Shown here: positions 9,065 through 18,006 of the stretch, piece by piece
Position numbering within the stretch: the first letter of the stretch is position 1
Layout of the letters: the number at the start of each line of letters is the position of its first letter
Source of the DNA: Roseomonas sp. KE0001
GTDB lineage: Bacteria; Pseudomonadota; Alphaproteobacteria; Acetobacterales; Acetobacteraceae
NCBI RefSeq assembly: GCF_016107285.1
Contig: NZ_RCVQ01000005.1
Coordinates: 124,001-188,000 of the forward strand
Reading direction: 5' to 3'
Length of the DNA: 64,000 bases
The notes under the pieces: generated by a model
Told to the model about the DNA's origin: nothing
What the model saw: only the letters and a program-made list of their open reading frames with translations
The model's database searches: none
Made by a program: the position numbers and the translations under genes

Positions 9065-9587
9065 GCGGCTGCTGCTGATCGTCGAGGACGATGCCAGCTT
9101 CTCCCGCACCCTGCGGCGCTCCTTCGAGCGCCGCGGCTACGAGGTGCTGCTGGCGAGCGGCCTGGACGAGACCCTTGCCCTGCTGCAGCACCGCTCGCCG
9201 CATTACGCGGTGGTCGACCTGAAGCTGGAGGGCGCCTCCGGCCTCGCCTGCGTCCAGGCGCTGCACGCGCATGATCCGGAGATGCTGATCGTCGTGCTCA
9301 CCGGCTTCGCCAGCATCGCCACGGCGGTGGAGGCGATCAAGCTCGGCGCCTGCCACTATCTCGCCAAGCCCTCCAACACGGATGACATCGAGGCCGCCTT
9401 CGGCAAGGCGGAGGGCGATGCCGAGGCCGAGCTGGATGGCACGCCGACCTCGATCAAGACGCTGGAATGGGAGCGCATCCACCAGACCCTGGCGGAGACC
9501 GGCTTCAACATCTCCGAGACGGCCCGGCGGCTTGGCATGCACCGGCGCACCCTGGCGCGCAAGCTGGAGAAGCGGCAGGTCCGCTGA
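9054..9587 (+). CDS. regA: RegA/PrrA/ActR-type response regulator
   Basis: Response regulator of 177 residues, the normal RegA size. The receiver domain has the acidic pair EDD (11-13), the phospho-acceptor Asp55 in VVDLKLEG, Thr83 in VLTG and Lys105 in LAKP. A short linker leads to a Fis-type helix-turn-helix, LAETGFNISETARRLGMHRRTLARKLEKR, with the recognition helix nearly as in RegA/ActR/PrrA. RegA homologues globally control respiration, photosynthesis, carbon and nitrogen fixation genes in response to redox. ATG 9054 lies inside the kinase gene, consistent with coupled translation. The pair is likely transcribed with, or from within, the cyo operon. Confidence 0.95.
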   Translation: MADERLLLIVEDDASFSRTLRRSFERRGYEVLLASGLDETLALLQHRSPHYAVVDLKLEGASGLACVQALHAHDPEMLIVVLTGFASIATAVEAIKLGACHYLAKPSNTDDIEAAFGKAEGDAEAELDGTPTSIKTLEWERIHQTLAETGFNISETARRLGMHRRTLARKLEKRQVR

Positions 9588-9610
9588 GGCACCCTCCGGG
9601 ACCCGCCTCC

Positions 9611-10705
9611 TCACAACCCCAGCGCCAGTTGCCGCGGCTGTCCTTCCACGGCCTCGGCGCCGAGATTGGAGAGGGTGATGCCGAGCAGCCGCACGCCGCC
9701 CGGCGCGGGGAAGACCGGGCGCAGCAATTCCTCGCCGATGCGGGCCATGGCCTCGCGCGAGGCGATCGGCACTGCACCGGAGCGGCTGCGGGTGATCTGG
9801 CGGAAATCGGCGAACTTGACCTTCACCGTGACGGTCCGGCCGGCATGCCCCTTCCCGCCGGCCGCCTGCCAGACCTTGTCCAGCAGGGGTTGCAGAGCCT
9901 GCCACGCCGGCTCCCACTGCGTCAGATCGCGCTCGAAGGTGGTCTCGGCGCCGATCGACTTGCGCAGGCGGTCGGGGTTCACCGGCCGCTCGTCCTCGCC
10001 CCGCGCCACGCCGTAGTAGAAGCGGCCGGCCTTGCCGAAATGCTGCGTCAGGAAGGCCAGGTCGCGGTCACGCAGATCGCGGCCCGTATGGATGCCGAGG
10101 CGGTGCATGCGCGCCGCCGTGGCCGGGCCGATACCGTGGAACCGCTCCACCGCCAGATCCTCAACGAAGCCGGGACCCAGGCGCGGGGTGATGACGAAGA
10201 GGCCGTCCGGCTTGCGGTGGTCCGAGGCCAGCTTGGCCAGGAACTTGTTGTAGGAGACGCCGGCCGAGGCGGTCAGCCCGGTCTCGGCGCGGATCGCGGC
10301 GCGGATCTCCTCGGCGATGGCGGTGGCCGAGCCGAGGTCGCGCAGCGGGTGGGTGACGTCGAGATAGGCCTCGTCCAGCGAGAGCGGCTGGATCAGCGGC
10401 GTGTAGCGGGCGAAGATGTCGTGGATCTGCCGGGAGACCGCCCGGTAGACGTCGAAGCGCGGCTTGACGAAAACCAGCTCCGGGCATTTCCGCCGCGCCG
10501 TGACCGAGGGCATGGCCGAGCGGACGCCGAACCGGCGCGCCTCGTAGCTGGCCGCCGCCACCACGCCCCGCTCCCGCGCCCCGCCGACGGCGAGGGGAAT
10601 GCCACGCAGGGCCGGATTGTCGCGCTGTTCCACGGATGCGTAGAAGGCATCCATGTCGATATGGAGGATGCGGCGATACGCCGCCAGGGCTGCGAGGGCG
10701 GACAT
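9611..10705 (-). CDS. dinB: DNA polymerase IV (Y-family translesion polymerase)
   Basis: Y-family polymerase of 364 residues for translesion synthesis and adaptive mutagenesis. The catalytic carboxylates are in HIDMDAFYASVEQ (Asp17) and SLDEAYLDVT (Asp111, Glu112). The steric-gate Phe/Tyr region FYAS, the thumb helix-hairpin-helix FHGIGPATAARMHRLGI and the little-finger domain (SIGAETTFERDL and the FADFRQITRS strand) are in normal order. The extreme C-terminus lacks an obvious QxxLxxF clamp motif; QPRQLALGL may be a degenerate one. It is convergent with regA and lies downstream of the DUF2332 gene. No LexA-box was recognised in the 56 bases upstream. Confidence 0.95.
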   Translation of the reverse strand: MSALAALAAYRRILHIDMDAFYASVEQRDNPALRGIPLAVGGARERGVVAAASYEARRFGVRSAMPSVTARRKCPELVFVKPRFDVYRAVSRQIHDIFARYTPLIQPLSLDEAYLDVTHPLRDLGSATAIAEEIRAAIRAETGLTASAGVSYNKFLAKLASDHRKPDGLFVITPRLGPGFVEDLAVERFHGIGPATAARMHRLGIHTGRDLRDRDLAFLTQHFGKAGRFYYGVARGEDERPVNPDRLRKSIGAETTFERDLTQWEPAWQALQPLLDKVWQAAGGKGHAGRTVTVKVKFADFRQITRSRSGAVPIASREAMARIGEELLRPVFPAPGGVRLLGITLSNLGAEAVEGQPRQLALGL

Positions 10706-10761
10706 CGAACAGCCAGCCTAGCACCGCCTGCCCGCGAGAACAAAGAGGGACCTTCCGCCCG

Positions 10762-11817
10762 CTAGCCGCCCGTCCAGTCGACGGTCTGGCCGTGCGCCTG
10801 CGCCGTGGCCAGCAGGCTCTCGCCGCCGCCGGGCCACAGGGTCAGCCGCAATTCGGGGCGGGCCTCGGCCTGTGGCGGCTCGAAGCGCAGCCAGGCCAGC
10901 GGGGCGGTGGCCGTGGCGCGGGCACCGGCCTCGGACAGGGCGCCGGCGATGCGCGCCCGGGTGGCGGCTGGCATGTATTGCCACATGATCGAGTGGTAGA
11001 GCACGGTGGCCTGGCCCTCCGCCGGCTCGGCCAGGCGCGCCGCCACCCAGTCGCCCGCATCGGCGGGCTCGACCCGCGACCCGGCGCCGAGCGCCAGGGC
11101 GATCGCGCCGTCGAGCCGCGCCAGCCGGTCCCGCTGGTCCGGCCAGACATAGGCGCGCAGGCGCAGCCTCTGGGCCGGGTCGCGGAGATCGACCGGGCTG
11201 CGGTCGCAGGCGCCACGGCTGGCGACGCGGACCGGCGCCGCCAGGGGCGGCAAGGGCCCGGTCCATCGCGGCGCGAGACGGACCGGGCTCGCCGGATCGC
11301 CCCAGACGGCATCGCCCAGGGTGTAGTGAAAGCGGTCCCAGAGCAGGTTCAGCCCCGCGCTCGCGCCGATCTCCAGCAGGCGCAGGGGCAGGCCGGCCCG
11401 ATGGGCGATCTCCAGGAAGCCGCCCAGCAGCACGCCGGAGCGGCCGACCTCGTTGGTCTGCGGCGGCGAGGCCAGGAAGGCGGCGATCTCCGCCCGCCGC
11501 GCCAGGAGCACGGCGCGCAGGGCCGCGGCATCCGGCGCATCGGCCCGCGCATTGGCCTGGGGCGGATAGCAGGCGGCCAGCGCCGGCGCCTCGCCGGACA
11601 GGACCAGGGCATGCAGGGCGCCGGCCAGGCGCAGCGCCAGGGCATCGGCGACCGGATCGCCGGGCCAGTGCCCGGCCAGGTCCGCCGCGGGTCCGCCCGC
11701 CGCGATATCCTCCGCCAGCAGGCCGAGCAGGCGGGCGGTGAAGGGCGAGCCCAGGCGCTCGCACCAAGCGATCTGCTTCCTGAAGGCCTCCAGCACCGCG
11801 GCGCGCCGTTCCGTCAT
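10762..11817 (-). CDS. DUF2332 family protein
   Basis: A 351-residue soluble protein matching the DUF2332 (PF10094) pattern: an N-terminal helical part with FRKQIAWCERLGSPFTARLL, a central glycine motif LLEIGASAGLNLLWDRFHY, and a C-terminal YHSIMWQYMP and PLAWLRFEPP. The LEIGASAGLN segment resembles a Rossmann-like methyltransferase motif I, so a SAM-dependent activity is conceivable, but the family function is not established as far as I know. It follows the family-5 solute-binding protein gene by 69 bases on the same strand and precedes dinB. Nothing in the sequence ties it to transport. Confidence 0.8.
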   Translation of the reverse strand: MTERRAAVLEAFRKQIAWCERLGSPFTARLLGLLAEDIAAGGPAADLAGHWPGDPVADALALRLAGALHALVLSGEAPALAACYPPQANARADAPDAAALRAVLLARRAEIAAFLASPPQTNEVGRSGVLLGGFLEIAHRAGLPLRLLEIGASAGLNLLWDRFHYTLGDAVWGDPASPVRLAPRWTGPLPPLAAPVRVASRGACDRSPVDLRDPAQRLRLRAYVWPDQRDRLARLDGAIALALGAGSRVEPADAGDWVAARLAEPAEGQATVLYHSIMWQYMPAATRARIAGALSEAGARATATAPLAWLRFEPPQAEARPELRLTLWPGGGESLLATAQAHGQTVDWTGG

Positions 11818-11886
11818 CGCGACCCTCCTTCCCCCGGCCCTTCTCCCCGGCCAGGGAAGGGCGCGGCGGCGGTGCCGTCAACCGCC

Positions 11887-13512
11887 TCAGGGCGCCGTCT
11901 TCTCCAGATTCCAGAACACCGGCACCGGCGTCTGCAACAATCCGGTGACCGTGCGGCGATAGGCGATAGGCGCGAAGAACTGACCGAGCGGGACGATCGG
12001 CACCAGAGCCGAGGCTTCCTGCTGGATCTGGTCCAGGAGCGCCGCGCGCCTCTCCGGCGCGCTCTCCCGCGCCCAGGCATCCTTCAGCGCCTCGATGCGC
12101 TTCGAGCAGGCCCAGCCGGCGTAGGAGGCATCGGTGCAATTGGTGCTGAGCGCCACATTGGCCACCGGATTGTCCAGCTCGAAGCCGTAGGACCACATGG
12201 GAAAGATGTTCCAGCCACCCTGCGCCGGTGCGTCCTGGCGGTTGCGGCGGGACATCATGGTGGCGAAGTCCATGGTCTGCAGATCGACCGTCAGCCCGGC
12301 GGCGCGCATCCGCTCGGCCGCCAGCATGCCGAAGCCGCGGATGATCTCGTTGTCGCCCGGCGCGATCAGCACCACCGGCCGGCCGTCATAGCCGGCCTCG
12401 CGGAACAGCCGGGCCGCCGCCGCCGCATCGCCCTGGCGCAGCCACTCGGCGTGCTTCTGGTTCTCGTTCAGCCCGCCGCAGGACAGGAAGCTGTAGCATT
12501 CCCGCCAGTACTTCCCGTCGCTGCCCGCGGTGACGGCCATGAAGTCCGGCTGCCGCATCAGCATGGCCAGCGCCTGCCGCGCCTCCGCCTTGTCGAAGGG
12601 GGGCTGGCGATGGTTGGGACGGAGGAAGCCGTACTGCCCCTGCCGGCCATGCACAGCGACGACGATCTCCCGGTTGCGCTCCAGCACCGGCAGCAGATCC
12701 AGCGGCGGGGTCTCGTAGATGTCGATCTCGCCGGTCTGCAACGCGGCCACCGCGGAGGCGGAATCCGGCAGGATCAGCCAGTCCACCCGGTCGACCCGCG
12801 CCACCTTGCCGCCGGCGAAGCCGCTGGCCGGCTCCGGGCGCGGCCGGTAGTCGGGGTTGCGGCGATAGACCAGCCGGTCGCCCGGGCGGTGCGCGGCGCT
12901 GTCGAAACGGAACGGGCCGGAGCCGATGATCCGCTTCACCGGCGTGGTGATGTCGCTCTCCGCCTCCTCGGCGCGCATCACGAAAAGCGCGGTGGAGGTC
13001 GGCTTGGCGAAGGCCTCCAGCAGCAGCGGCGTGTCGCTGTCGAGGGTGACGGCGAAGCGGCGCTCGTCGATCACCTCCAGCGCCATGCCCATCTCGGCCA
13101 GCTTGCGGCCGCTGGTGTCGCGCCGCGCCCAGCGGCGGATCGAGGCCACGGCATCGGCGGCGGTGACCGGCCGGCCGTCGTGGAACAGCAGGCCGGGGCG
13201 CAGCGTCAGGGTGCGGCGCCGGCCGTCCTCGCTCGCCTCGACACTCTCCACCATCTGCGGCCGCGGCGTCAGCGTCTCGTCCAGCGCGAAGAGCGTGTCG
13301 TAGACGAGATAGCTGTGCTGATGGGTGATGGAGAGCACGTTGACGATGGAGTCGAGCGTGCGCGGCTCGGCCGAGGCGGCGTAGCGCAGCACCGTCTCGG
13401 CGCGGGCCGGGACCAGCGGCGCCGCGAGACCGGCGAGCAGGAGGGGGGCAAGCAGGATGGGGGCGAGCCGGCGGAGCCGGAGCCCGGGCTTGCAACGGAC
13501 AGGCAGAGACAT
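11887..13512 (-). CDS. ABC transporter substrate-binding protein, family 5 (peptide/nickel type)
   Basis: Periplasmic binding protein of 541 residues in the SBP_bac_5 (DppA/OppA/NikA) fold. It has a Sec signal peptide with hydrophobic core LAPILLAPLLLAGLAA and a PARAET cleavage area, followed by TVLRYAASAEPRTLDSI, LRPGLLFHDGRPVTAADAV, IGSGPFRF and FDKAEARQALAMLM. AAGGAGG precedes ATG 13512. It is a diverged paralogue of the protein encoded at 15367-16956: both contain a WREC segment followed by a second Cys-Gly about 6-7 residues on (ECYSFLSCGG here), and both end in a FWN motif. No permease or ATPase genes adjoin it. The ligand is unknown; tandem copies flanking an oxidoreductase suggest the same substrate class. 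Confidence 0.88.
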   Translation of the reverse strand: MSLPVRCKPGLRLRRLAPILLAPLLLAGLAAPLVPARAETVLRYAASAEPRTLDSIVNVLSITHQHSYLVYDTLFALDETLTPRPQMVESVEASEDGRRRTLTLRPGLLFHDGRPVTAADAVASIRRWARRDTSGRKLAEMGMALEVIDERRFAVTLDSDTPLLLEAFAKPTSTALFVMRAEEAESDITTPVKRIIGSGPFRFDSAAHRPGDRLVYRRNPDYRPRPEPASGFAGGKVARVDRVDWLILPDSASAVAALQTGEIDIYETPPLDLLPVLERNREIVVAVHGRQGQYGFLRPNHRQPPFDKAEARQALAMLMRQPDFMAVTAGSDGKYWRECYSFLSCGGLNENQKHAEWLRQGDAAAAARLFREAGYDGRPVVLIAPGDNEIIRGFGMLAAERMRAAGLTVDLQTMDFATMMSRRNRQDAPAQGGWNIFPMWSYGFELDNPVANVALSTNCTDASYAGWACSKRIEALKDAWARESAPERRAALLDQIQQEASALVPIVPLGQFFAPIAYRRTVTGLLQTPVPVFWNLEKTAP

Positions 13513-13606
13513 CGCAACCTCCTTGAGGCGTGGTACGTCATCCTCGCCGTGCTTCCGGCGCGTTTCGCTCCCTCTCCCCTCCCCCGGCGGGCGGCCGTCC
13601 CTGGCC

Positions 13607-15370
13607 TCAGCCGCGGCCGGCCAGGGCCATGAGGGGGATGGCCTTTTCCTGGCCGCGCAGCATGTCGGCGATCTTCTCCGCCATCATGATCACCGGCACG
13701 TTCAGATTGGCGCAGGGAATGGTCGGCATGAGCGAGGCATCGCAGACCATCAGCCCCTCCACGCCGATCACCCGCCCGGCCGGGTCGCACACCGCCCGCG
13801 GGTCGGCCTCGTCGCCGAGGCGGCAGGTGCCGCAGGGATGCCAGACGCCGCCGACATGCCGGCGCAGATGCAGCCGCAGCGCGTCCTCCTCGGCCAGCAG
13901 CAGGTCGAGGGGCGCCACCCCCTCCTGCGCCATGGCGAGGATGCGGCGGCGGATCGCCGGGCTGCGGTCCATCGCCGGCCCGGCCAGGGCGGTCAGCAGG
14001 CCGTTGCGGCGCGAGGGGCGGAGCAGCCTCTTCACCTCCTCGGAATAGGTCGAGGGAAAGGTCTCCAGCACCGTGCCGGCCAGGCCCGGCGCCCGCAGCA
14101 CCCCGGCGGCCAGGCGGAAGGCGTCGGCCAGCCGCTCCAGGTCGCGCGCATCGGAGAGCATGCGGAAATCCACCAGCGGCGGCCGGTCGGGGTCCGGCGT
14201 GGCGAGCGTGACCTGGCCCTGGGAATAGGACTTGTTGACCCAGGAGAAGAGGGTGGCGATGCGGTGGCCGACGGCATGCCAGCCGGAGCGGGTGTTGACC
14301 GCCGTGTGCATGTCGCCCGGCGGCGTGCCCTCCATCCGGGAGGACCAGCGCAGGATCGACTGGATGTGGTAGCGCTCGCCGCCGGGCAGCCGCGCCTCGG
14401 GGCGGATGAAGGCCGACATGCCGATCGAGGGGTGTTCCAGCAGGTTGCGCCCCACCCCCTCCCGGGCCGCGACCACGGCGATGCCGAGGCCGGCCAGGGC
14501 GCGGCCGGGGCCGATGCCGCTGCGCATCAGCAGCGCCGGGGCATGCAGCGCGCCGCTGCTGACGATGACCAGCCTGGCCGCCACCTCCAGCAGCTCGGCG
14601 CCGCGCCGCAGCCGGGCACCCCTGGCGCGGTGGCCCTCGAAGAGGACGGCCTCGGCGCGGGTCCCGGTCCAGATCGTCAGGTTGGGGCGCCGCCGCACCG
14701 CCTCGGTCAGGTAGACCGTCGCCGTCGAGGTGCGGAGGCCGTCACGGTCGAGGTTGACGGTGATCGGATAGACCCCGTCCTCCCAGGCACCGTTCTGGTC
14801 CTCCCGCGAGGCGTGGCCCTGGCGGTTCAGCTCGGCTTCGACCTGACGGGCGAAGCCGGTGTGCAGGGCGCGCGGGATGCGCTGGATGGGCAGCGGCCCC
14901 TCGGCGCCATGCAGCGCCGTGTCCCCGGCCAGGTCGAGATCGGTCTCCAGCTTGCGGAAGTAGGGCAGCACCGAGGACCAGCCCCAGCCGGCGGCGCCCG
15001 CGGCCTCCCACTCGGCATAGTCGTGCGGCGAGCCGCGATTGGCGCCGATGCCATTGATCGAGGAGCCGCCGCCCAGGATGCGCGCCTGCTCGTAGGGCCG
15101 CTCGGTGACGCCGCCCTGGTTGCCGGGGTCCCGCCCCATGCCGACGCGCAGCCCGGGCCAGGTGTTGGCGGCGTTGAAATAGGCGCGGCCGGGATAGGGC
15201 GAGGCGATGTCGCGCGGCATGGCGCCGGGGCGCAGGTCGCGCCCGGCCTCCACCAGCAGGACGCGGCGCTGCGCGTCCTCGCTGAGCCGCGCGGCCAGGA
15301 CGCAGCCCGCCGAGCCGCCGCCGAGGATCACGACGTCGAAGCGGCCGGCGAGGTCGGGAGCCTGGCTCAT
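13607..15370 (-). CDS. GMC family FAD-dependent oxidoreductase (choline dehydrogenase-like)
   Basis: FAD enzyme of about 587 residues in the glucose-methanol-choline family, oxidising a primary alcohol or sugar. The N-terminal dinucleotide fold is DVVILGGGSAGCVLAARLSE with the ribose-binding EAG. GMC signature 1 is ARILGGGSSINGIGANRG. Signature 2 is SSGALHAPALLMRSGIGP. The C-terminal catalytic His region is HVGGVWHPCGTCRLG, and the Asn partner is in NLNVPVIMMAEK. There is no signal peptide, so it is cytoplasmic. The ATG at 15370 overlaps the stop of the upstream solute-binding protein (ATGA), and a second solute-binding protein follows, so the enzyme probably acts on a compound captured by these receptors. 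Confidence 0.92.
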   Translation of the reverse strand: MSQAPDLAGRFDVVILGGGSAGCVLAARLSEDAQRRVLLVEAGRDLRPGAMPRDIASPYPGRAYFNAANTWPGLRVGMGRDPGNQGGVTERPYEQARILGGGSSINGIGANRGSPHDYAEWEAAGAAGWGWSSVLPYFRKLETDLDLAGDTALHGAEGPLPIQRIPRALHTGFARQVEAELNRQGHASREDQNGAWEDGVYPITVNLDRDGLRTSTATVYLTEAVRRRPNLTIWTGTRAEAVLFEGHRARGARLRRGAELLEVAARLVIVSSGALHAPALLMRSGIGPGRALAGLGIAVVAAREGVGRNLLEHPSIGMSAFIRPEARLPGGERYHIQSILRWSSRMEGTPPGDMHTAVNTRSGWHAVGHRIATLFSWVNKSYSQGQVTLATPDPDRPPLVDFRMLSDARDLERLADAFRLAAGVLRAPGLAGTVLETFPSTYSEEVKRLLRPSRRNGLLTALAGPAMDRSPAIRRRILAMAQEGVAPLDLLLAEEDALRLHLRRHVGGVWHPCGTCRLGDEADPRAVCDPAGRVIGVEGLMVCDASLMPTIPCANLNVPVIMMAEKIADMLRGQEKAIPLMALAGRG

Positions 15371-16956
15371 GCCGCGTCCTTGCGGACATTCCAGAAGAAG
15401 GCGGCGGAGCCGGGCCGCACGCCCTGGATGCCCTTGCGATAGGCCATGCTGGAGAAGTACTGCCCGAGCGGCAGGCTCGGCACGTCCTCGAAGGCGAGCG
15501 CCTGGATGCGGTCCATCAGCCCCTGGCTGGCGGCGGCGTCGGGCGCGGCGAGCCACTCGGCGGTCAGCCGCTCCATCTCCGGACTGGCGTACCAGCCGGC
15601 CCAGCCCTTCTCGCCCTGGCCGCGGATGGTGGCGTTCATCGCCGGATTGGCGATCGACACGCTGGGCCAGTTGGTGTGATAGAGGCTCCAGCCGCCCTGC
15701 CCGGCCGGCGCGCGGGAGAAGCGGCGCTGCAGCACGCTGCCCCAGTCCATCTCCTGCAGGTCCACCTTCATCCCCAGCTCGCGCAGCAGCGCCGCGGTGA
15801 CCTGGCCATGCGGGCCGATCGAGGGGTAGTCGGTCGGGTTGATGATGACGACGGTCTCGCCCTGGTAGCCGGCGGCCTTCACCGCGGCGCGGGCGGCGTC
15901 GAGGCGGCCCGGCATGGCCTCGGTCCAGGGCTGCTTCACCTCGGGCAGGCCGCAGGGGAACATGGCGCGGCATTCGCGCCAGCTCTCGCGGTCATCGCCC
16001 ATGATGGCGCGCATGTAGTCCTCCTGCCGGATGGCGGAGAGCACGGCGCGGCGCATCGCCGGTTTGTCGAAGGGCGGTTGCAGGTGGTTGAAGCGGGCCA
16101 CCGAGATGAAGCCGTAGGGGTCCTGCCGCTGCAGCGTGATGGCGCGGTTGCGCGCCAGCAGGGGCACCAGGTCGGGCAGCACCTGCTCCCACCAGTCCAC
16201 CTCGCCCGACTGCAGCGCCGCGGCGGCGGTCGCCGGGTCGGGCATGACCATCCATTCCAGCCGGTCGAGTTCCGCGCGCTTGCCGCCCGCGGTCCAGTCC
16301 GGCGCGCCCTCGCGCGGGACATAGCCCTCGAAGCGCGCGTAGACGCTGCGGCTGCCGGAGACATATTCGTCGGCCAGGAAGCGGAAGGGCCCCGAGCCCA
16401 CCATCTCGGTCACCGGCTTCGTCGGGTCGGTCCGGGCCAGCCGCTCGGGCATGATGAAGGCGGGCGAGGAATGCGGCTTGCCGATCGCCTCCAGCAGGCG
16501 GGGGAAGGGCCGCTTCAGCCGCACCACGAGGGTCCGGTCATCCGCGGCCTCGAAGGCCTCCACGGCGGCGCCGAGGGTCTGGCCGAAGGTGTCGCGCTGG
16601 CTCCAGCGCGCCAGGCTGGCGGCGCAGTCCCGCGCCAGCACCGGCTCGCCGTCGTGGAAGCGCAGCCCCTCGCGCAGGCGGATGCGCCAACTCAGCCCGT
16701 CCGGCGCCGCCTCGGCGCCTTCCGCCATCTGCGGTTGCGGCCGCATCTGCCCATCGACGCCGTAGAGCGTGTCGAAGACGCAGTAGCCATGCGTGATGGT
16801 GACGGCGGCGGTGGTGAAGACCGGATCGAGCGTGGAGAGGTTGGCCTGGGGCACGAAGCGCAGCACGCGCCCGCTGGCCGCCCGGCCCAGGCGGGGCGCG
16901 GCCAGCGGCAGCCCGGCCGCCATCGCGGCCCGGAATACGTCACGACGTCCGATCAA
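15367..16956 (-). CDS. ABC transporter substrate-binding protein, family 5, probable Tat signal
   Basis: Binding protein of 529 residues. The N-terminus IGRRDVFRAAMAAGLPLAAPRLGRA has an RRDVF twin-arginine motif and an Ala-rich core, suggesting Tat export, unlike its Sec-type paralogue at 11887-13512. Fold markers are LRFVPQANLSTLDPVF, REGLRFHDGEPV, MVGSGPFRF, QPPFDKPAMRRAVLSAI and the C-terminal AFFWNVRK. The shared WREC-x(4-6)-CG feature (WRECRAMFPCG) links the two paralogues. It is first gene of the operon SBP-GMC-SBP-DUF2332 and divergent from a LysR regulator, the usual arrangement for LysR control. Ligand unknown; no permease is nearby. Confidence 0.88.
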   Translation of the reverse strand: MIGRRDVFRAAMAAGLPLAAPRLGRAASGRVLRFVPQANLSTLDPVFTTAAVTITHGYCVFDTLYGVDGQMRPQPQMAEGAEAAPDGLSWRIRLREGLRFHDGEPVLARDCAASLARWSQRDTFGQTLGAAVEAFEAADDRTLVVRLKRPFPRLLEAIGKPHSSPAFIMPERLARTDPTKPVTEMVGSGPFRFLADEYVSGSRSVYARFEGYVPREGAPDWTAGGKRAELDRLEWMVMPDPATAAAALQSGEVDWWEQVLPDLVPLLARNRAITLQRQDPYGFISVARFNHLQPPFDKPAMRRAVLSAIRQEDYMRAIMGDDRESWRECRAMFPCGLPEVKQPWTEAMPGRLDAARAAVKAAGYQGETVVIINPTDYPSIGPHGQVTAALLRELGMKVDLQEMDWGSVLQRRFSRAPAGQGGWSLYHTNWPSVSIANPAMNATIRGQGEKGWAGWYASPEMERLTAEWLAAPDAAASQGLMDRIQALAFEDVPSLPLGQYFSSMAYRKGIQGVRPGSAAFFWNVRKDAA

Positions 16957-17078
16957 GACAGAACTCTCCCTTCCTGGGCCGCCCCCGGCATCCCCATCCC
17001 GGCGCGCTTCTCCGGCGCGGCCGGAAGGAGGCTAGTCCCGCCCGCCACGGCTCGACAAATCGGCAGCTTTGTGGGGGT

Positions 17079-17095
17079 CATAGGAAAATCCTATG
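17079..17095. promoter_or_regulatory. LysR-type operator candidate, CATAGGA-N3-TCCTATG
   Basis: Interrupted palindrome with 7-base arms, containing T-N11-A (TAGGA-N3-TCCTA), in the 159-bp gap between the divergent SBP-GMC operon and the LysR gene. It ends 20 bases before the LysR start, as in autoregulatory LysR sites. The binding assignment is inference. Confidence 0.5.
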
Positions 17096-17115
17096 CCGTT
17101 CGAAGAGGGCCGCGC

Positions 17116-18006
17116 ATGAACCTGCGCCAGATGGAGGTCTTCCACGCCATCATGCACGAGGGTAGCGTCACCGGCGCGGCGCAGGCGCTGGGCGTGTCGC
17201 AGCCCTCGGTGAGCGAGATGCTGCGGCTGGCCGAGGCCCGGATCGGCCTCACCCTGTTCGAGCGCCGGCACGGGCGGCTGCATCCGACGGCCGAGGCGCG
17301 CAGCCTCTTCGCGGAGGTCGAGAAGGTCTTCGAGGCGGTCCGGCGGGTGCATCGCGCCGCCGCCATGCTGCGCGATGCCGAGACCGGCCTGTTGCGCATC
17401 GCCAGCATCAATGCGCTGGGCCTGGCCCTGGCCCCACGCCTGCTCGGGCGCTTCGCCGCCGCCGCCCCCGGGATCGAGGGCCGGCTCGCCATCCTGCGCC
17501 GGCACGAGCTGAGCGAGGCCCTGCTGAGCGGCGAGTTCGACCTCGGGCTGGTCTTCCTGAGCGGCCAGGATCCCCGGCTGCGGCGACAGGAGCTGGCGCG
17601 CCGCCCGCTGCGCTGCCTGGTGCCCGAGGGGCACGCGCTGGCCGGCCGCGCCGGCCTGACGCTGCGGGAGCTGGCGGCCGCCCCGCTGATCGGCTTCTCG
17701 CGGTTGCAGACCCTGCACACCCTGCTGCGCCGGATCTTCGCGGAGGCGGAACTGGCCTATCGCCCGGTGGCCGAGGTCGAGCACATCATCCAGGCCTGGA
17801 CCATGGTGCAGGCCGGCGCCGGGCTCGCCATCGTCGATCCCTTCTCCGGCATCGGCCCGCTCTTCCCCGGCCTGCGCGAGATCCCGCTGCTGGCGCCGGC
17901 CGAGCTGGCGCTGGAAGCGATCCATTCCGCCGAGCGCCCGCTCTCCCTGGCGGCGCAGGCCTTCCTGCGCCATGCCGGGGCCCTGCTGGCCGAAGCCGGC
18001 GGTTGA
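17116..18006 (+). CDS. LysR family transcriptional regulator (divergent to SBP-GMC operon)
   Basis: 296-residue LysR protein. The winged helix-turn-helix is at residues 1-60 (MNLRQMEVFHAIMHEGSVTGAAQALGVSQPSVSEMLRLAE), followed by a linker helix and a periplasmic-binding-like effector domain (residues 90-290, with LRIASINALGLAL, GLVFLSGQDP and MVQAGAGLAIVDPFS). The MVQAGAGLAIVDPF segment is frequent in LysR proteins of amino-acid or opine catabolism (OccR/NocR-like), but the ligand cannot be assigned. It probably regulates the divergent solute-binding/GMC operon through the 17-base palindrome just upstream. Its stop directly abuts the stop of the convergent acyl-CoA dehydrogenase gene. Confidence 0.9.
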   Translation: MNLRQMEVFHAIMHEGSVTGAAQALGVSQPSVSEMLRLAEARIGLTLFERRHGRLHPTAEARSLFAEVEKVFEAVRRVHRAAAMLRDAETGLLRIASINALGLALAPRLLGRFAAAAPGIEGRLAILRRHELSEALLSGEFDLGLVFLSGQDPRLRRQELARRPLRCLVPEGHALAGRAGLTLRELAAAPLIGFSRLQTLHTLLRRIFAEAELAYRPVAEVEHIIQAWTMVQAGAGLAIVDPFSGIGPLFPGLREIPLLAPAELALEAIHSAERPLSLAAQAFLRHAGALLAEAGG

